NCBI RefSeq assembly: GCF_010998615.1
Contig: NZ_JAAEAH010000076.1
Coordinates: 1-44,992 of the forward strand
Source of the DNA: Myxococcus sp. CA023
Lineage (GTDB): Bacteria; Myxococcota; Myxococcia; Myxococcales; Myxococcaceae
Direction: 5' to 3'
Length of the DNA stretch: 44,992 nucleotides
Under the pieces are notes generated by a model. It was not told where the DNA came from and ran no database searches. It saw only the letters and a list, made by a program, of their open reading frames with translations. The translations under genes and the position numbers were made by a program. Shown here one piece after another: positions 7,406-16,253 of the stretch (position 1 is its first letter; every line of letters begins with the position of its first letter).

Positions 7406-10222
7406 CTAGCGAGCCGGGACGCGCAGGACCAGGTCGTGCGGCGGCAGGTAGAGCTGCTCGGCAGGCATTGCCCGTCCTTCGTTGTCCTGCCCCCACGTCA
7501 CCACGGTGCCATCGGCGAGGAAGGCCTGGCTGGCGTTGCTCGTGACGGCAATGCCTACCACGTCCCGCACGTCGGAGGACGGGGCGATGGCGCTTTCGCC
7601 CCAGGCCACGACGGTGCCATCCGCCTTCAACGCCAGGACGAAGGAATCACCTCCCGCGATGGCCACGACCTCCGTGAGGTCGGCCGGGACGCTCAGGTCC
7701 GAGGGAAGGTCACCGCCCCACGCCACCACGGTGCCATCCGCCTGGAGGGCGAAGGCAGTCCTTCGCGACGTGGCCACGCTCACCACGTCGGTGAGCCCCG
7801 CCGGAATCGGGTGGATGTCGGCCAGGGAGGGCTCACCCCAGACGGAGACGTGATTGGAAGCAAGGACGCCCACGCCCCAATGCTCCCCATAGGCGACGGT
7901 CTTCTGGGGCACCACCCACACGGAGGTGGTGGTGTGTCGCCGCCAGGGCACCCCGGGCGTCACGACGATGTCGTGCTCGCCCGGAGCGACGTGGTGCGCC
8001 ACCCGCGCCACCACCTCCGTGTCGGACCAGGAGATGAAGTCGGTGACGGCTTCTCCTCCCACCGTGACGGTGAAGGGGCCGCGCTCGGCGCCGAAGCCGG
8101 AGCCCGTCAAGGTCAGGTGTCCCCCCTGGACCGCCAGCTTGGGCGCGGAGACCTCGAGCGCGCCCAGCCGCGACAGGGCCAGGCTGACCGGCTGGGGCTC
8201 GCCTTCGCGCACGTCCAGCGCGGCCTCCGCCTTCGCGTAGTTCGCCTTGCTGGCCGCCAGGGTGTGGCGCCCCTGGGGCACGTCCTCGAGGACGAAGTGC
8301 CCCTGGGCATCCGTCGTCGCGGTGGCGCCATGGCCGGAGAGCGACACGGTGACACCCTCGTGGTGGCTTTCGCCTTCGAGCTGGATGGTGCCCATCACCA
8401 CACCGGGCCTGCGCCGCAGCGTGATGTTGACCACCGTGGTCTCCTGATTCCGCACCACCACGCTCCGCTCTTGAATCTCATAACCCGTCCAATAGGCGGA
8501 CAGCGTGTACGTCCCCACGATGAGGCCACTGAAGGAGAAGCGGCCCTGGGCGTCCGTCAACACGGAGGCGTTGCTCTCCACCAGCGCCACCGAGATGCCC
8601 GAGGTGGTATTGGCGTCCTCCAGCAGGACCACGCCCGAGATGTTCCCGCGAGCGCGGGACAGCGTCAGGCTGACCTGGGCCTGCTCGCCGGCGCGAACCT
8701 CCACGGTACGTTGGCCCGTGGCGAAGCCGTCCTTCTGGGCCTCCAAGGTGTAGGAGCCCGTGGGGACGCCCGTGAGGGAGAACTGGCCCCCGGTGTTCGT
8801 ACGCGTACTGAAGGCCGTCCCCGCCAGGGTGATGTTGACGTCCACCGGCGCGCTCCCGCCCTCGAGTTGGATGACACCAGCCACGTTGCCCCGCTCGCGC
8901 GTCAGCGAGAGCGAGACGGTGGCCGCTTGGTTCTCCTGCACCTGGACGGACTCGCGCGCCACAGCGTAGCCGCTCAACCGCGCTTCCACCGTGTACGTGC
9001 CCGCGGCCACGCTGCTGAAGGCGAAGCGGCCCTGGCCGTTCGTGGTCGTGGTGGCCCCCGTCTCCGCCAGCGTGACGGTGATGCCGCCGTGGCTGCTCGC
9101 GCCCTCGAGCAGGGCCGTGCCCTCCACGCGGCCCTGGGCCCGTACCAGTGTGAAGGCGACCGTGGCCGCAGCGCCCGTGCGCACCGTGACGGATTGCTGC
9201 ACCACCGCGTAGCCCTCCTTCTGGGCGGTCAGGGTGTAGGTGCCCAGCGGAAGCCCGGTGAAGGTGAACTGGCCTTGCGCGTTCGTCGTCGTGTTGGCGC
9301 CCGTCTGCGTCACGGTGATGGTGACGCCCGAGGGGGTGGCTCCGTCCGACAGCTGGACGGTGCCGGCCACGTCCCCGCGTACGAGCAACAACGTCAGGTT
9401 GACCTGGCTCGGCTGGTTCGCGCGGACCTCCACGGCCTGCTGCGTGTCCACGTAGTTCTCCCGCCGCACTCGCAGGGTGTACGTGCCCGTCATCACGTTC
9501 TGGATGTTGAACTGTCCCTCGGCATTCGTGGTCGCGGTGAGGGACGCTTCCACCAGGGTGACGACGGCGCCGGCGTGGTTGCTCGAGCCTTCAAGCTGGA
9601 TGACGCCGGTCACGCTGCTCCGCTCGCGAGCCAGGGAGAGGTTGACCAGGGTTGAGCCCGTGCCCCGCACGTCCACCGTCTGCTGCGTCGCCACGTAGTT
9701 CGTCTTCTGGAGCGCCACCGTGTAGGTGCCCTGGGCCAGGTCGGAGAAGGTGAAGAGCCCCGTCGCGTCCGTGGTCGTGTTGGCGCCCGTCTCCACCAGG
9801 GTGACGGTGACGCCCGAGGAATCCAGGACGCCCTCCACCTTGACATTGCCGAGGATTGAACCCCGTCCACGCACGAGGTCGAGCCTCACGGAGGCCGTTG
9901 CTCCCGCGGCGACCGTGACGGACTGTCGGGCCTCCGAGTAGCCGGACATTCTCGCCACCACGATGTGCGTGCCCGAGGCGACGTTCTCCAAGACGAAGCG
10001 GCCGTCAGTGGCCGTGGTGGCGCGCAGCGAAGCGCCTTCCACGGAGACGCTGATGCCCGAGTGGGACGAGGCCCCCTCCAGGATGGCCTGGCCTTCGATG
10101 CGCCCGTGCTGCGTCCCCGAATCGGGCTGAGTCCCCGCGTCGGAGGGGGTCGTGGAGGTCGAGGAACAGGCGGAGAGGGCCAGCAGGAGGGCCCAGAGCC
10201 AGGAAGGACGAATGAGGCGCAT
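7406..10222 (-). CDS. Large lipoprotein: eight carboxypeptidase-regulatory-like repeats, IPT/TIG domain, RCC1-like tail
   Basis: A 938-residue surface lipoprotein. The start at 10222 opens a lipoprotein signal (MRLIRPSWLWALLLALSAC, Cys near residue 19) followed by a Ser/Thr/Asp-rich tether. Eight tandem repeats of about 77 residues follow, each starting like GRIEGQAILEG or GNVAGVIQLEG and carrying A.GQFxFxxVxxGTYTL and GYxxxxQSVxV motifs: the transthyretin-like carboxypeptidase regulatory fold. Next comes an IPT/TIG-like Ig domain (LTLTGSGFGAERGPFTVTVG), then a C-terminal region with ADGTVVAWG-type strands repeated three times, as in RCC1-like propellers. The array suggests a long extracellular stalk presenting a small propeller. 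It is a single-gene transcript; the promoter probably lies in 10223-10401, shared with the divergent activator gene. Confidence 0.85.
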   Translation of the reverse strand: MRLIRPSWLWALLLALSACSSTSTTPSDAGTQPDSGTQHGRIEGQAILEGASSHSGISVSVEGASLRATTATDGRFVLENVASGTHIVVARMSGYSEARQSVTVAAGATASVRLDLVRGRGSILGNVKVEGVLDSSGVTVTLVETGANTTTDATGLFTFSDLAQGTYTVALQKTNYVATQQTVDVRGTGSTLVNLSLARERSSVTGVIQLEGSSNHAGAVVTLVEASLTATTNAEGQFNIQNVMTGTYTLRVRRENYVDTQQAVEVRANQPSQVNLTLLLVRGDVAGTVQLSDGATPSGVTITVTQTGANTTTNAQGQFTFTGLPLGTYTLTAQKEGYAVVQQSVTVRTGAAATVAFTLVRAQGRVEGTALLEGASSHGGITVTLAETGATTTTNGQGRFAFSSVAAGTYTVEARLSGYAVARESVQVQENQAATVSLSLTRERGNVAGVIQLEGGSAPVDVNITLAGTAFSTRTNTGGQFSLTGVPTGSYTLEAQKDGFATGQRTVEVRAGEQAQVSLTLSRARGNISGVVLLEDANTTSGISVALVESNASVLTDAQGRFSFSGLIVGTYTLSAYWTGYEIQERSVVVRNQETTVVNITLRRRPGVVMGTIQLEGESHHEGVTVSLSGHGATATTDAQGHFVLEDVPQGRHTLAASKANYAKAEAALDVREGEPQPVSLALSRLGALEVSAPKLAVQGGHLTLTGSGFGAERGPFTVTVGGEAVTDFISWSDTEVVARVAHHVAPGEHDIVVTPGVPWRRHTTTSVWVVPQKTVAYGEHWGVGVLASNHVSVWGEPSLADIHPIPAGLTDVVSVATSRRTAFALQADGTVVAWGGDLPSDLSVPADLTEVVAIAGGDSFVLALKADGTVVAWGESAIAPSSDVRDVVGIAVTSNASQAFLADGTVVTWGQDNEGRAMPAEQLYLPPHDLVLRVPAR

Positions 10223-10401
10223 GGGGTGTGCCACTCGGAGGAACCGGGAATGGGAAGGACTGCCAGGGAACGGCGAAGCTCCTGACGGTACATGGATTCT
10301 ACGATTCCGTGGAATGGAGTGGCCGCTGCAGGCTCCTTCCGGGCCCCGCATGCGCACGCCTCCCGCATTCCTGATATGCGACTGCGTCATCCGCTCCCGC
10401 C

Positions 10402-12147
10402 ATGCCCCAGCTTCTGGTCCTCCCCGACGGCCGCCGTCTCTCTTTGGACAAGCCCGTCGTCTCCGTGGGCTCCGACGCCACCTGTGACGCCGTGCTCCTT
10501 GCGCCCGGCGTGAAGCCGAGCCACGCGCTGCTGTTCCGCGATGCGCGAGGCTGGAGCGTGTCCCCGGCGGGCAAGGGCTGTGACATCAAGGTGCGAGGGC
10601 GGCGCGTGGACCTGGCGCCCCTTGAGCCCGGGGACCGCTTCCGCGTGGGCACGGTGGAGCTGGAGCTCATCGAAGCGGTGGAGTCCGTCGCGGGTGATGC
10701 GGCGGAGGTGGCCCCCCGGCGCCAAGACGGCCGGCTGGTGGCGGTGCTCGCGGAGCTGTCCTCGCGGCTGCTGGTGCAGCGCCCCTCCCTGGAGCTGCTG
10801 GAGGTGGCGATGCGGGGGCTCGCCGACGTGGTGGGCGCGGACGTGGGCTTCCTCGTCGCCGCGGACTCTCGGGAGGGACCTCGGCGCGTGCTGTGTTCCA
10901 CGGGCGCCAGACCCGACGCGGCGGTGGTGGACAGCCTCGTGGACCGGGTGCTGACCTCGGGTGCTCCGGTGCGGGTGGCCGATGTAGAGGCAGACGCGGC
11001 GCTGGCCCGGGCGCCCAGCATGGAAGCACTGCGGCTGGGCTCCGCGCTGGTGGTGCCGCTGCGCGTGGAGCCGGTGCCGCTGTCCGTGGTGTACCTGGGA
11101 CGGAGGTTGGGCGCTCCGGCCTTCTCGGCGATGGAGCTGGAGGAGGCCATGGCGCTCTCCGCGCTGACGGCGCTGCTCCTGTCGACCCGGCGCGAATTGA
11201 CGGAGCTGCGCGCGCAGGTGGAGGGCCTCACCCGCCGCATCGAAGCCGCGACGTTCGAGGGGCTCATCGGCGAATCCCCTTCGATGCGCGCCCTGTACCG
11301 GCAGGTGGAGCGACTGGGCCCCACGCCACTCAACGTCCTCGTCACAGGCGAGACAGGGACGGGCAAGGAGCTGGTGGCGCGGGCGCTCCACCGGCGCAGT
11401 GGCCGGCGCGGCCGGCTGGTGGCCATCAACTGCGCCGCGCTGCCGGAGAGCCTCATCGAGCGCGAGCTGTTCGGCCATGCGCGTGGCGCCTTCACCGGCG
11501 CGGGCACGGAGCGGGCGGGACTGGTGGAAGCGGCCGACGGTGGCACCCTCTTCCTGGATGAGATTGGGGACATGCCGCTGTCGCTCCAGACGCGTTTGCT
11601 GCGCGTGGTGCAGGAGCGCGAGGTCACCCGCCTGGGCGAACACCAGCCGCGCAAGGTGGACGTGCGCGTGGTGTCCGCGACACATGTGGCCCTGGAGGAA
11701 GCGGTGCGGCGAGGCACCTTCCGCGCGGACCTGCGCTTCCGGCTGGAAGAGGTGCGTGTGGACGTGCCGCCGCTGAGAGAGCGGGGTGAGGACGTGCTGC
11801 TCATCGCCCACCATGTGCTGACGCAAGAGGCGCGCAAGGCGCGAGGCTTCACGCAGAAGGCCTCGGAGGCGCTGCGGGGGCACCCCTTCCCCGGCAACGT
11901 GCGAGAGCTGGTGTCGCGCGTGCGCCGCGCCGCGGTGTTGGCGACGGACGAGTTGTTGCGCCCCGAGGACCTGGAGTTGGGCGGCGACGCAGCGCCCATG
12001 ATTCCCCTGGAGGAGGCGCGGGAGGCGTTCGTCCAGCGCTACGTGCGGGAGGCCATTGCCCACTGCGGCGGCAGCAAGAAGGACGCGGCGGCGGCGCTGG
12101 GCATCGGTCTTCGCTCGCTGTTTCGCTACCTCGGCGAGGGGGACTGA
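10402..12147 (+). CDS. FHA-GAF sigma-54-dependent transcriptional activator
   Basis: A 581-residue enhancer-binding protein. Residues 1-90 form an FHA domain (PDGRRLSLDKPVVSVGSD, then PGVKPSHALL), a phosphothreonine reader. Residues 115-265 are GAF-like. The AAA+ domain (about 285-520) has Walker A GETGTGKE (about residue 315), the sigma-54 contact loop GAFTGA (about 361), Walker B GGTLFLDEIGDMP and the arginine-finger region RADLRFRLEEV. A Fis-type helix-turn-helix closes the protein (SKKDAAAALGIGLRSLFRYL). It would activate RpoN promoters after Ser/Thr phosphorylation signalling, which fits the kinase gene 2 kb downstream. Myxobacteria have many such FHA activators. The start is the ATG at 10402. 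Confidence 0.93.
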   Translation: MPQLLVLPDGRRLSLDKPVVSVGSDATCDAVLLAPGVKPSHALLFRDARGWSVSPAGKGCDIKVRGRRVDLAPLEPGDRFRVGTVELELIEAVESVAGDAAEVAPRRQDGRLVAVLAELSSRLLVQRPSLELLEVAMRGLADVVGADVGFLVAADSREGPRRVLCSTGARPDAAVVDSLVDRVLTSGAPVRVADVEADAALARAPSMEALRLGSALVVPLRVEPVPLSVVYLGRRLGAPAFSAMELEEAMALSALTALLLSTRRELTELRAQVEGLTRRIEAATFEGLIGESPSMRALYRQVERLGPTPLNVLVTGETGTGKELVARALHRRSGRRGRLVAINCAALPESLIERELFGHARGAFTGAGTERAGLVEAADGGTLFLDEIGDMPLSLQTRLLRVVQEREVTRLGEHQPRKVDVRVVSATHVALEEAVRRGTFRADLRFRLEEVRVDVPPLRERGEDVLLIAHHVLTQEARKARGFTQKASEALRGHPFPGNVRELVSRVRRAAVLATDELLRPEDLELGGDAAPMIPLEEAREAFVQRYVREAIAHCGGSKKDAAAALGIGLRSLFRYLGEGD

Positions 12148-12176
12148 CAGGCCGCCTCCTCTGGAGGGCTTGTCCG

Positions 12177-12194
12177 CGTGCCAGTCCTGGCACG
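12177..12194. terminator. 8-bp perfect inverted repeat after the activator gene
   Basis: CGTGCCAG-TC-CTGGCACG, followed by TTTCCCCC, lies 30 bases after the stop of the sigma-54 activator. It may be a weak terminator or a palindromic operator. The right arm with the following bases (CTGGCACG then TTTCCCC) looks like the -24 half of a sigma-54 promoter but has no GC at -12, so I do not call a promoter. Confidence 0.35.
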
Positions 12195-12360
12195 TTTCCC
12201 CCAGCGTCGGGTGCTCGGAGGGCCAGGGGCGTCATGCAACCCCGTGGAATCGGGGCGATTCGATGTCTCGCGAGGCCTGGGCACGCACCTTGCTCTGGTG
12301 TTGCCCATCGCACGAAGGCGGAGAACCGCCACGGTGCAGATGAACCTGACGGAGACGACG

Positions 12361-13095
12361 ATGAAGCATGTGGTGATGGGATTGTTCCTGGCGCTGACGG
12401 TCATGGGCTGCGGCAGCACGAAGGACGATGACGGCGAGGGGCCCGACGGCAACCCCAATGAGCAGAGCGCGGGGCTGTGCAGCGCGAGCAAGGCATGTCC
12501 CTCCGGGCAGTTCTGCTTCAACGGCCTGTGTGCCATCGGCTGTCAGTCGAACGGGGACTGCGCGGCGGACCAGTACTGCGACCTCGAGGACACGGGCATG
12601 GCCGTCTCCTTTTGCAAGAACAAGAAGGTGCCGACCTGCAGCTCCAACAGCCAGTGCCTGAGCAACCAGGTCTGCATCGAGGGCCTGTGCAGCCTGGCGC
12701 CTCCGGCCAACCCGCCCTCGTGCAACCCGAACACCAGCGACTTCAAGGACGGCTGCGACACCTATGCGGTGTGTCTGGACGCAGCGGACCAGGGCTCGCA
12801 GCAGCCGTACTGCGCCAGCTTCGCGCCCTGCCCCGAGGACGGCGTGTGCCCCACGGGCCTGGGCGGCGCGGTGTGCAACGACGGATACCTGCCCAACAAG
12901 GGCCGCTTCTGCATGCAGGGGCTCTGCAGTGACAACTCGAACTGCCCCTCGGCGTGGAGCTGCGTGAAGCCCTTCTCCGGCGCGGTCCTCGGGTTCTGCA
13001 GCCCGGGTGCCTTCGGCTTCCCGTGCGCGGAGAACAGCCACTGCAAGAGCGGCCAGTGCTTCAGCGCGCCGGGCGTCATGGGTACCTGCATGTAG
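12361..13095 (+). CDS. Cys-rich lipoprotein
   Basis: A 244-residue lipoprotein. The ATG at 12361 opens MKHVVMGLFLALTVMGCGS, a lipobox with the acylated Cys at residue 17; GGAGA lies about 8 bases upstream. The mature part carries many cysteines in spaced pairs (CSASKACPSGQFCFNGLC, CQSNGDCAADQYC, CSSNSQCLSNQVC), similar to the Dickkopf/EGF-like 'C-x-x-x-D/Q-C' knots found in many myxobacterial surface proteins. These would form disulfides in the periplasm or outside the cell. No enzymatic motif is seen. It is followed by a strong hairpin and then by a second Cys-rich gene of the same style, so the two may be old duplicates. Confidence 0.8.
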   Translation: MKHVVMGLFLALTVMGCGSTKDDDGEGPDGNPNEQSAGLCSASKACPSGQFCFNGLCAIGCQSNGDCAADQYCDLEDTGMAVSFCKNKKVPTCSSNSQCLSNQVCIEGLCSLAPPANPPSCNPNTSDFKDGCDTYAVCLDAADQGSQQPYCASFAPCPEDGVCPTGLGGAVCNDGYLPNKGRFCMQGLCSDNSNCPSAWSCVKPFSGAVLGFCSPGAFGFPCAENSHCKSGQCFSAPGVMGTCM

Positions 13096-13106
13096 CTGGC
13101 GAAGAC

Positions 13107-13140
13107 GGCCCCGTGTTCCCCAGTCGGGGAGCACGGGGCC
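13107..13140 (+). terminator. Long GC hairpin
   Basis: GGCCCCGTGTTCCCC pairs with GGGGAGCACGGGGCC (15 pairs, one of them G-U) across an AGTC loop, 12 bases after the stop of the Cys-rich lipoprotein gene. This is a convincing intrinsic-type terminator even though only a short T stretch follows. It separates that gene from the next, so they are probably not one transcript. Confidence 0.75.
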
Positions 13141-13203
13141 TCTGGCGTTGTTGGGGGGTGCTCTTCGAGCCTCCCTCCGCCTAGAGTTGCCCGGGCCTTG
13201 GTG

Positions 13204-14235
13204 ATGCGCCGACTCCTCCTGCTCTCGTTGTTGCCCGCGCTGGTGCTGCTCGTCGCGCCGGGCTGTCCGCTCGACATCCGAATCCGCTGTGACGAGCCCG
13301 ACAGCTGTCCCCAAGGGCAGGTCTGCGTGCGAGGTGACTGCGAGCCCGTGGACACGGTGCGGATTGGGGATGCCTGCGGCGAGCATGCGGACTGCGGGCC
13401 GGGGCGCACCTGTGGCACGGGCTTTCCGGGCGGGTATTGCCTGCTGGCGTGCTCCGACGCGGCGCCCTGCCCGGCAGGAAGCGTGTGCGCGCCGGGGATG
13501 GGGCAGTGCCTGCGGACCTGTGGCGAGGCATGTGCTCGGCCAGGATACGGCTGTGGGCCCGTGCCCGACGCGTCCGGCCCCCTGAGTGCATGTGTGCCGG
13601 TGACAACGCCGACGGATGGGGGCTGCACGGGCTCGGGATGCGAGGAACCGGATGCCGGCTGTACGGGCTCGGGATGCGAGGTGCCGGATGCCGGCTGTAC
13701 GGGCTCGGGATGCGGGACGCCGGACGCCGGATGCGCGAGCACGGTGGAGGTGGGAGGAGCGTGCACGCGGCCGTGCGAGTGCGCGGATGCAGCGGCGGCC
13801 TGTGTCGGCGGGACGTGTACGCTGACGTGCTCGACGGACTTCACGTGTCGCGACGGGCGACGGTGCTCCAATGCGAGCTGTGTCGCGGGGGCTCGGATTG
13901 GAGAGGCGTGCAGGGACACATTCGAGTGCTCCGACTTCGCCAGTTGCCCCAGGGAGCGAATGCGGTGCGAGGAGAAGTGCAACCCGGGGAGCAACCTCTG
14001 CGAGGCGGGCTACCAATGCGCTCCGGACGGGCTGTGCGTGCGGGAGTGCTCGGGTACCCCGGTCTCGGTGGGAGAGGACTGCGAGAACTCGCTGGACTGC
14101 GCGCCCTGTAGCGTGTGCCTGTCGTCGGGGACGGAGCTGCGGTGCCGGCAGCCCTGCCGGCTGGACCGGGACTGCCCCGGGGGTGCGACGGGCGCCTGCG
14201 AGCAGGTGGGGGACACGAAGGCCTGTCGGCTGTAG
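13204..14235 (+). CDS. Cys-rich exported protein with GCTGSG repeats
   Basis: A 343-residue exported protein. From the ATG at 13204 the signal reads MRRLLLLSLLPALVLLVAPG with a lipobox-like APGC, so it is probably a lipoprotein (Cys about residue 21). More than 40 cysteines occur in Dickkopf/EGF-like spacing (CDEPDSCPQGQVC, CGEHADCGPGRTC, CRLDRDCPGG). In the middle three near-identical 12-residue units (GCTGSGCEEPDA type) form a flexible linker. It was probably secreted to the surface and disulfide-bonded. An in-frame TTG and GTG lie just upstream at 13198 and 13201, but ATG gives the best signal. The Ser/Thr kinase gene starts 53 bases after its stop and may be co-transcribed. Confidence 0.8.
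   Translation: MRRLLLLSLLPALVLLVAPGCPLDIRIRCDEPDSCPQGQVCVRGDCEPVDTVRIGDACGEHADCGPGRTCGTGFPGGYCLLACSDAAPCPAGSVCAPGMGQCLRTCGEACARPGYGCGPVPDASGPLSACVPVTTPTDGGCTGSGCEEPDAGCTGSGCEVPDAGCTGSGCGTPDAGCASTVEVGGACTRPCECADAAAACVGGTCTLTCSTDFTCRDGRRCSNASCVAGARIGEACRDTFECSDFASCPRERMRCEEKCNPGSNLCEAGYQCAPDGLCVRECSGTPVSVGEDCENSLDCAPCSVCLSSGTELRCRQPCRLDRDCPGGATGACEQVGDTKACRL
13621..13728 (+). repeat. Three tandem 36-bp units inside the Cys-rich gene
   Basis: Units start at 13621, 13657 and 13693 and share GGCTGTACGGGCTCGGGATG; unit 1 differs by C for T at one site, and unit 3 varies at its end. Each encodes GCTGSGC plus a variable two- or three-residue segment and PDA. The length is a multiple of three, so unit number can change without a frameshift. 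Confidence 0.9.
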
Positions 14236-14288
14236 CTGTAATTTGCCCGGTTGCTCGCGGGAGCGCGCTCCCGGAGAATGCCCGGGTG

Positions 14289-16253
14289 ATGACGGGTGAA
14301 GTGCTTGCGGGCCGGTACCGACTCGAGCGGGAGTTGGGGCGTGGGGGAATGGCCACGGTCTTCCTGGCCACGGACGTGCGGCTGTCGCGCCCGGTAGCGC
14401 TGAAGCGGATGCACCCAGGAGGCGGCACGGCCCGCGCGGAGCGCTTCCGGCGGGAGGCCGAGCTGGCCGCCTCGCTCCATCATCCCAACGTCCTGGAGGT
14501 CCACGACTACGGCGAGGATGAGGCCCATGGCCCGTTCCTCGTCTGCGAGTGGGTGCGGGGCGAGGACCTCCGCGCGCTGGCCGGGAGGCTCTCGCCGGTG
14601 CCGCCCGAGGCGGTGATGGTGTTGGGCTGGGAGCTCGCCCGGGCGCTGGCGGCGGCGCACGCACGCGGCATCGTCCACCGCGACGTGAAGCCCGACAACG
14701 TGCTGGTGGCGGAAGGCGGGCCGCTGAAGCTGGCGGACTTTGGACTCGCCGCGCTGGAGGACCAGGAGCGCCTCACGAGTACCGGGGCGGTGACGGGCTC
14801 GTTGCCATACATGGCGCCCGAGCGCATCGACACAGGCGCGTACTCCCCTGCCTCGGATGTGTACGCGGTGGGTGTCATCCTGTTCGAGCTGTGCTCGGGC
14901 ACCACGCCGCACGCGGGCAAGGGCGCGGCGCATCTGGCCGCGTCGGTAATGACGAAGGATGCGCCACCACTGACGGAGGTGGTGCCAGGCACGCCCGCGC
15001 CCTTGTCAGCGCTGGTCGCGCGGTGTCTGGCGAAAGATGCACGGGATAGACCGCGCGACGGGGCCGCGCTGGCGTTGGCGCTGGAGGAGCTGCTCCAACA
15101 AGAGGTCGGCCCGCCTGCCGACGTGGCGCGGGAGTTCTTGGGAGACCCGGTGGCCCGCGCCAATCGATGGCGCCGGGCGCGCTTCGAGCGGTTACTGGAG
15201 GAGGGGCGCGGACTGCTGGCGCGCGGCGAGGGGGCGCGGGCCGCGAAGGTCCTCAACGCCGCGCTGTCGCTGGAGCCGACGTCCGCCGAGGTGGTGGCGC
15301 TGTTGCGTCAGCGGCCGAGGCGTTCCGCGTGGAGGGCTGGCGCCGTGGGCGCCGGGCTCATTCTCTGCGCGACCGCGGGCTGGTGGATGAGGCCGGACCA
15401 GCGCGTCGAAGGCGTGAAGACACCGCGTGGCGCGGAGCCCTCGTCAGGGCAGTCCTCCCCCAGAACGGCATCCGTTGACGGCGCCTCCACTGGCGAACGC
15501 CTTCATGCGCCCACGCCCCAGGGCCAGGAGATGCCTGCCCCGGGGACGGAACCAGGCATGTTGGACGCTTCGCGGGAACCGAGGCCTTCGGCTGGAAGTG
15601 ACACCACGAATCTGCCCGGGGCATTCGTGCCGGCAGAACGCTCGGCGGACGGTGCCGGGGCGAAGCCGGCTCGGCCATCCATTTCGACAGGGCGTTCGGG
15701 GGGAATGGATTCGGCGAAGCGGGCCGTATCGCCCCTGCCGACAGGGCACTCGGCGAGAGCCGAGCCCACAGGGGCCGCGCGGCCCTTGGTGCCAGCGCCA
15801 GGACCGGACGAGGGAACCACCCTCCCCGCGCGTCCCGCCGTGTTGAAGGTGACGGCGCGCCCGTGGGCGGAGGTGTTCGTGAACGGCGAGAGCCACGGCT
15901 ACACGCCTCGCGTGCGTGAACTCTCGCTGCCAGCGGGGACCTACCGGCTGCGCTTCGTCAACCCTCTGTGCGACGAGGTCGAACAGGAGGTGACGCTCGC
16001 GCCAGGGGAGACCGTGACGCGCGACGTGGTGTTGTCACCGCGCAAGGCAGAGGTGCGCATCCACGCTCCCGCGGGCGCGCGGCTCTTCGTGGACGGCCGG
16101 GAGGTGGGCGTCGCCCCCCTGTCTGGTCCGGTGATGGTCGAACATGGACGACACACGGTAACGGCACGCCGCGCGGGTGAACCACCCTTGGTGCAAGAGG
16201 TGGACGTGGTCGCCGGTCGTCGTCTCGAAGTGGCGCTGGACGTGACGCCATGA
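14289..16253 (+). CDS. Ser/Thr protein kinase with C-terminal PEGA domains
   Basis: A 654-residue transmembrane Hanks-type kinase. I chose the ATG at 14289 because it directly precedes the kinase fold (MTGEVLAGRYRLERELGRGG); an in-frame start upstream lies inside the previous gene. Seen: glycine loop GRGGMATVF, VALKRM lysine, catalytic HRDVKPDN, DFGLA, and APE (MAPERID). A transmembrane helix lies near residues 348-367 (AGAVGAGLILCATAGWWM), then a Pro/Ser-rich linker of about 150 residues, then PEGA-type beta modules (WAEVFVNGESHGYTP, ARLFVDGREVGVAP). The cytoplasmic kinase would sense envelope events through PEGA. It is coupled by an ATGA overlap to the next gene. The FHA activator at 10402 is a plausible target. 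Confidence 0.93.
   Translation: MTGEVLAGRYRLERELGRGGMATVFLATDVRLSRPVALKRMHPGGGTARAERFRREAELAASLHHPNVLEVHDYGEDEAHGPFLVCEWVRGEDLRALAGRLSPVPPEAVMVLGWELARALAAAHARGIVHRDVKPDNVLVAEGGPLKLADFGLAALEDQERLTSTGAVTGSLPYMAPERIDTGAYSPASDVYAVGVILFELCSGTTPHAGKGAAHLAASVMTKDAPPLTEVVPGTPAPLSALVARCLAKDARDRPRDGAALALALEELLQQEVGPPADVAREFLGDPVARANRWRRARFERLLEEGRGLLARGEGARAAKVLNAALSLEPTSAEVVALLRQRPRRSAWRAGAVGAGLILCATAGWWMRPDQRVEGVKTPRGAEPSSGQSSPRTASVDGASTGERLHAPTPQGQEMPAPGTEPGMLDASREPRPSAGSDTTNLPGAFVPAERSADGAGAKPARPSISTGRSGGMDSAKRAVSPLPTGHSARAEPTGAARPLVPAPGPDEGTTLPARPAVLKVTARPWAEVFVNGESHGYTPRVRELSLPAGTYRLRFVNPLCDEVEQEVTLAPGETVTRDVVLSPRKAEVRIHAPAGARLFVDGREVGVAPLSGPVMVEHGRHTVTARRAGEPPLVQEVDVVAGRRLEVALDVTP

Noticed and set aside
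6971..9655. Very long plus-strand open frame opposite the repeat lipoprotein
   Set aside because: High-GC antisense shadow; low-complexity Arg/His/Gly content, and the minus-strand gene has clear domains and signal peptide.
10299..12063. Long minus-strand frames opposite the sigma-54 activator
   Set aside because: Antisense shadows of a gene with all canonical AAA+ motifs.
12187..12202. Possible sigma-54 promoter (CTGGCACG then TTTCCCC) before the Cys-rich lipoprotein gene
   Set aside because: The -12 GC is missing and the -24-like half is part of a perfect palindrome.
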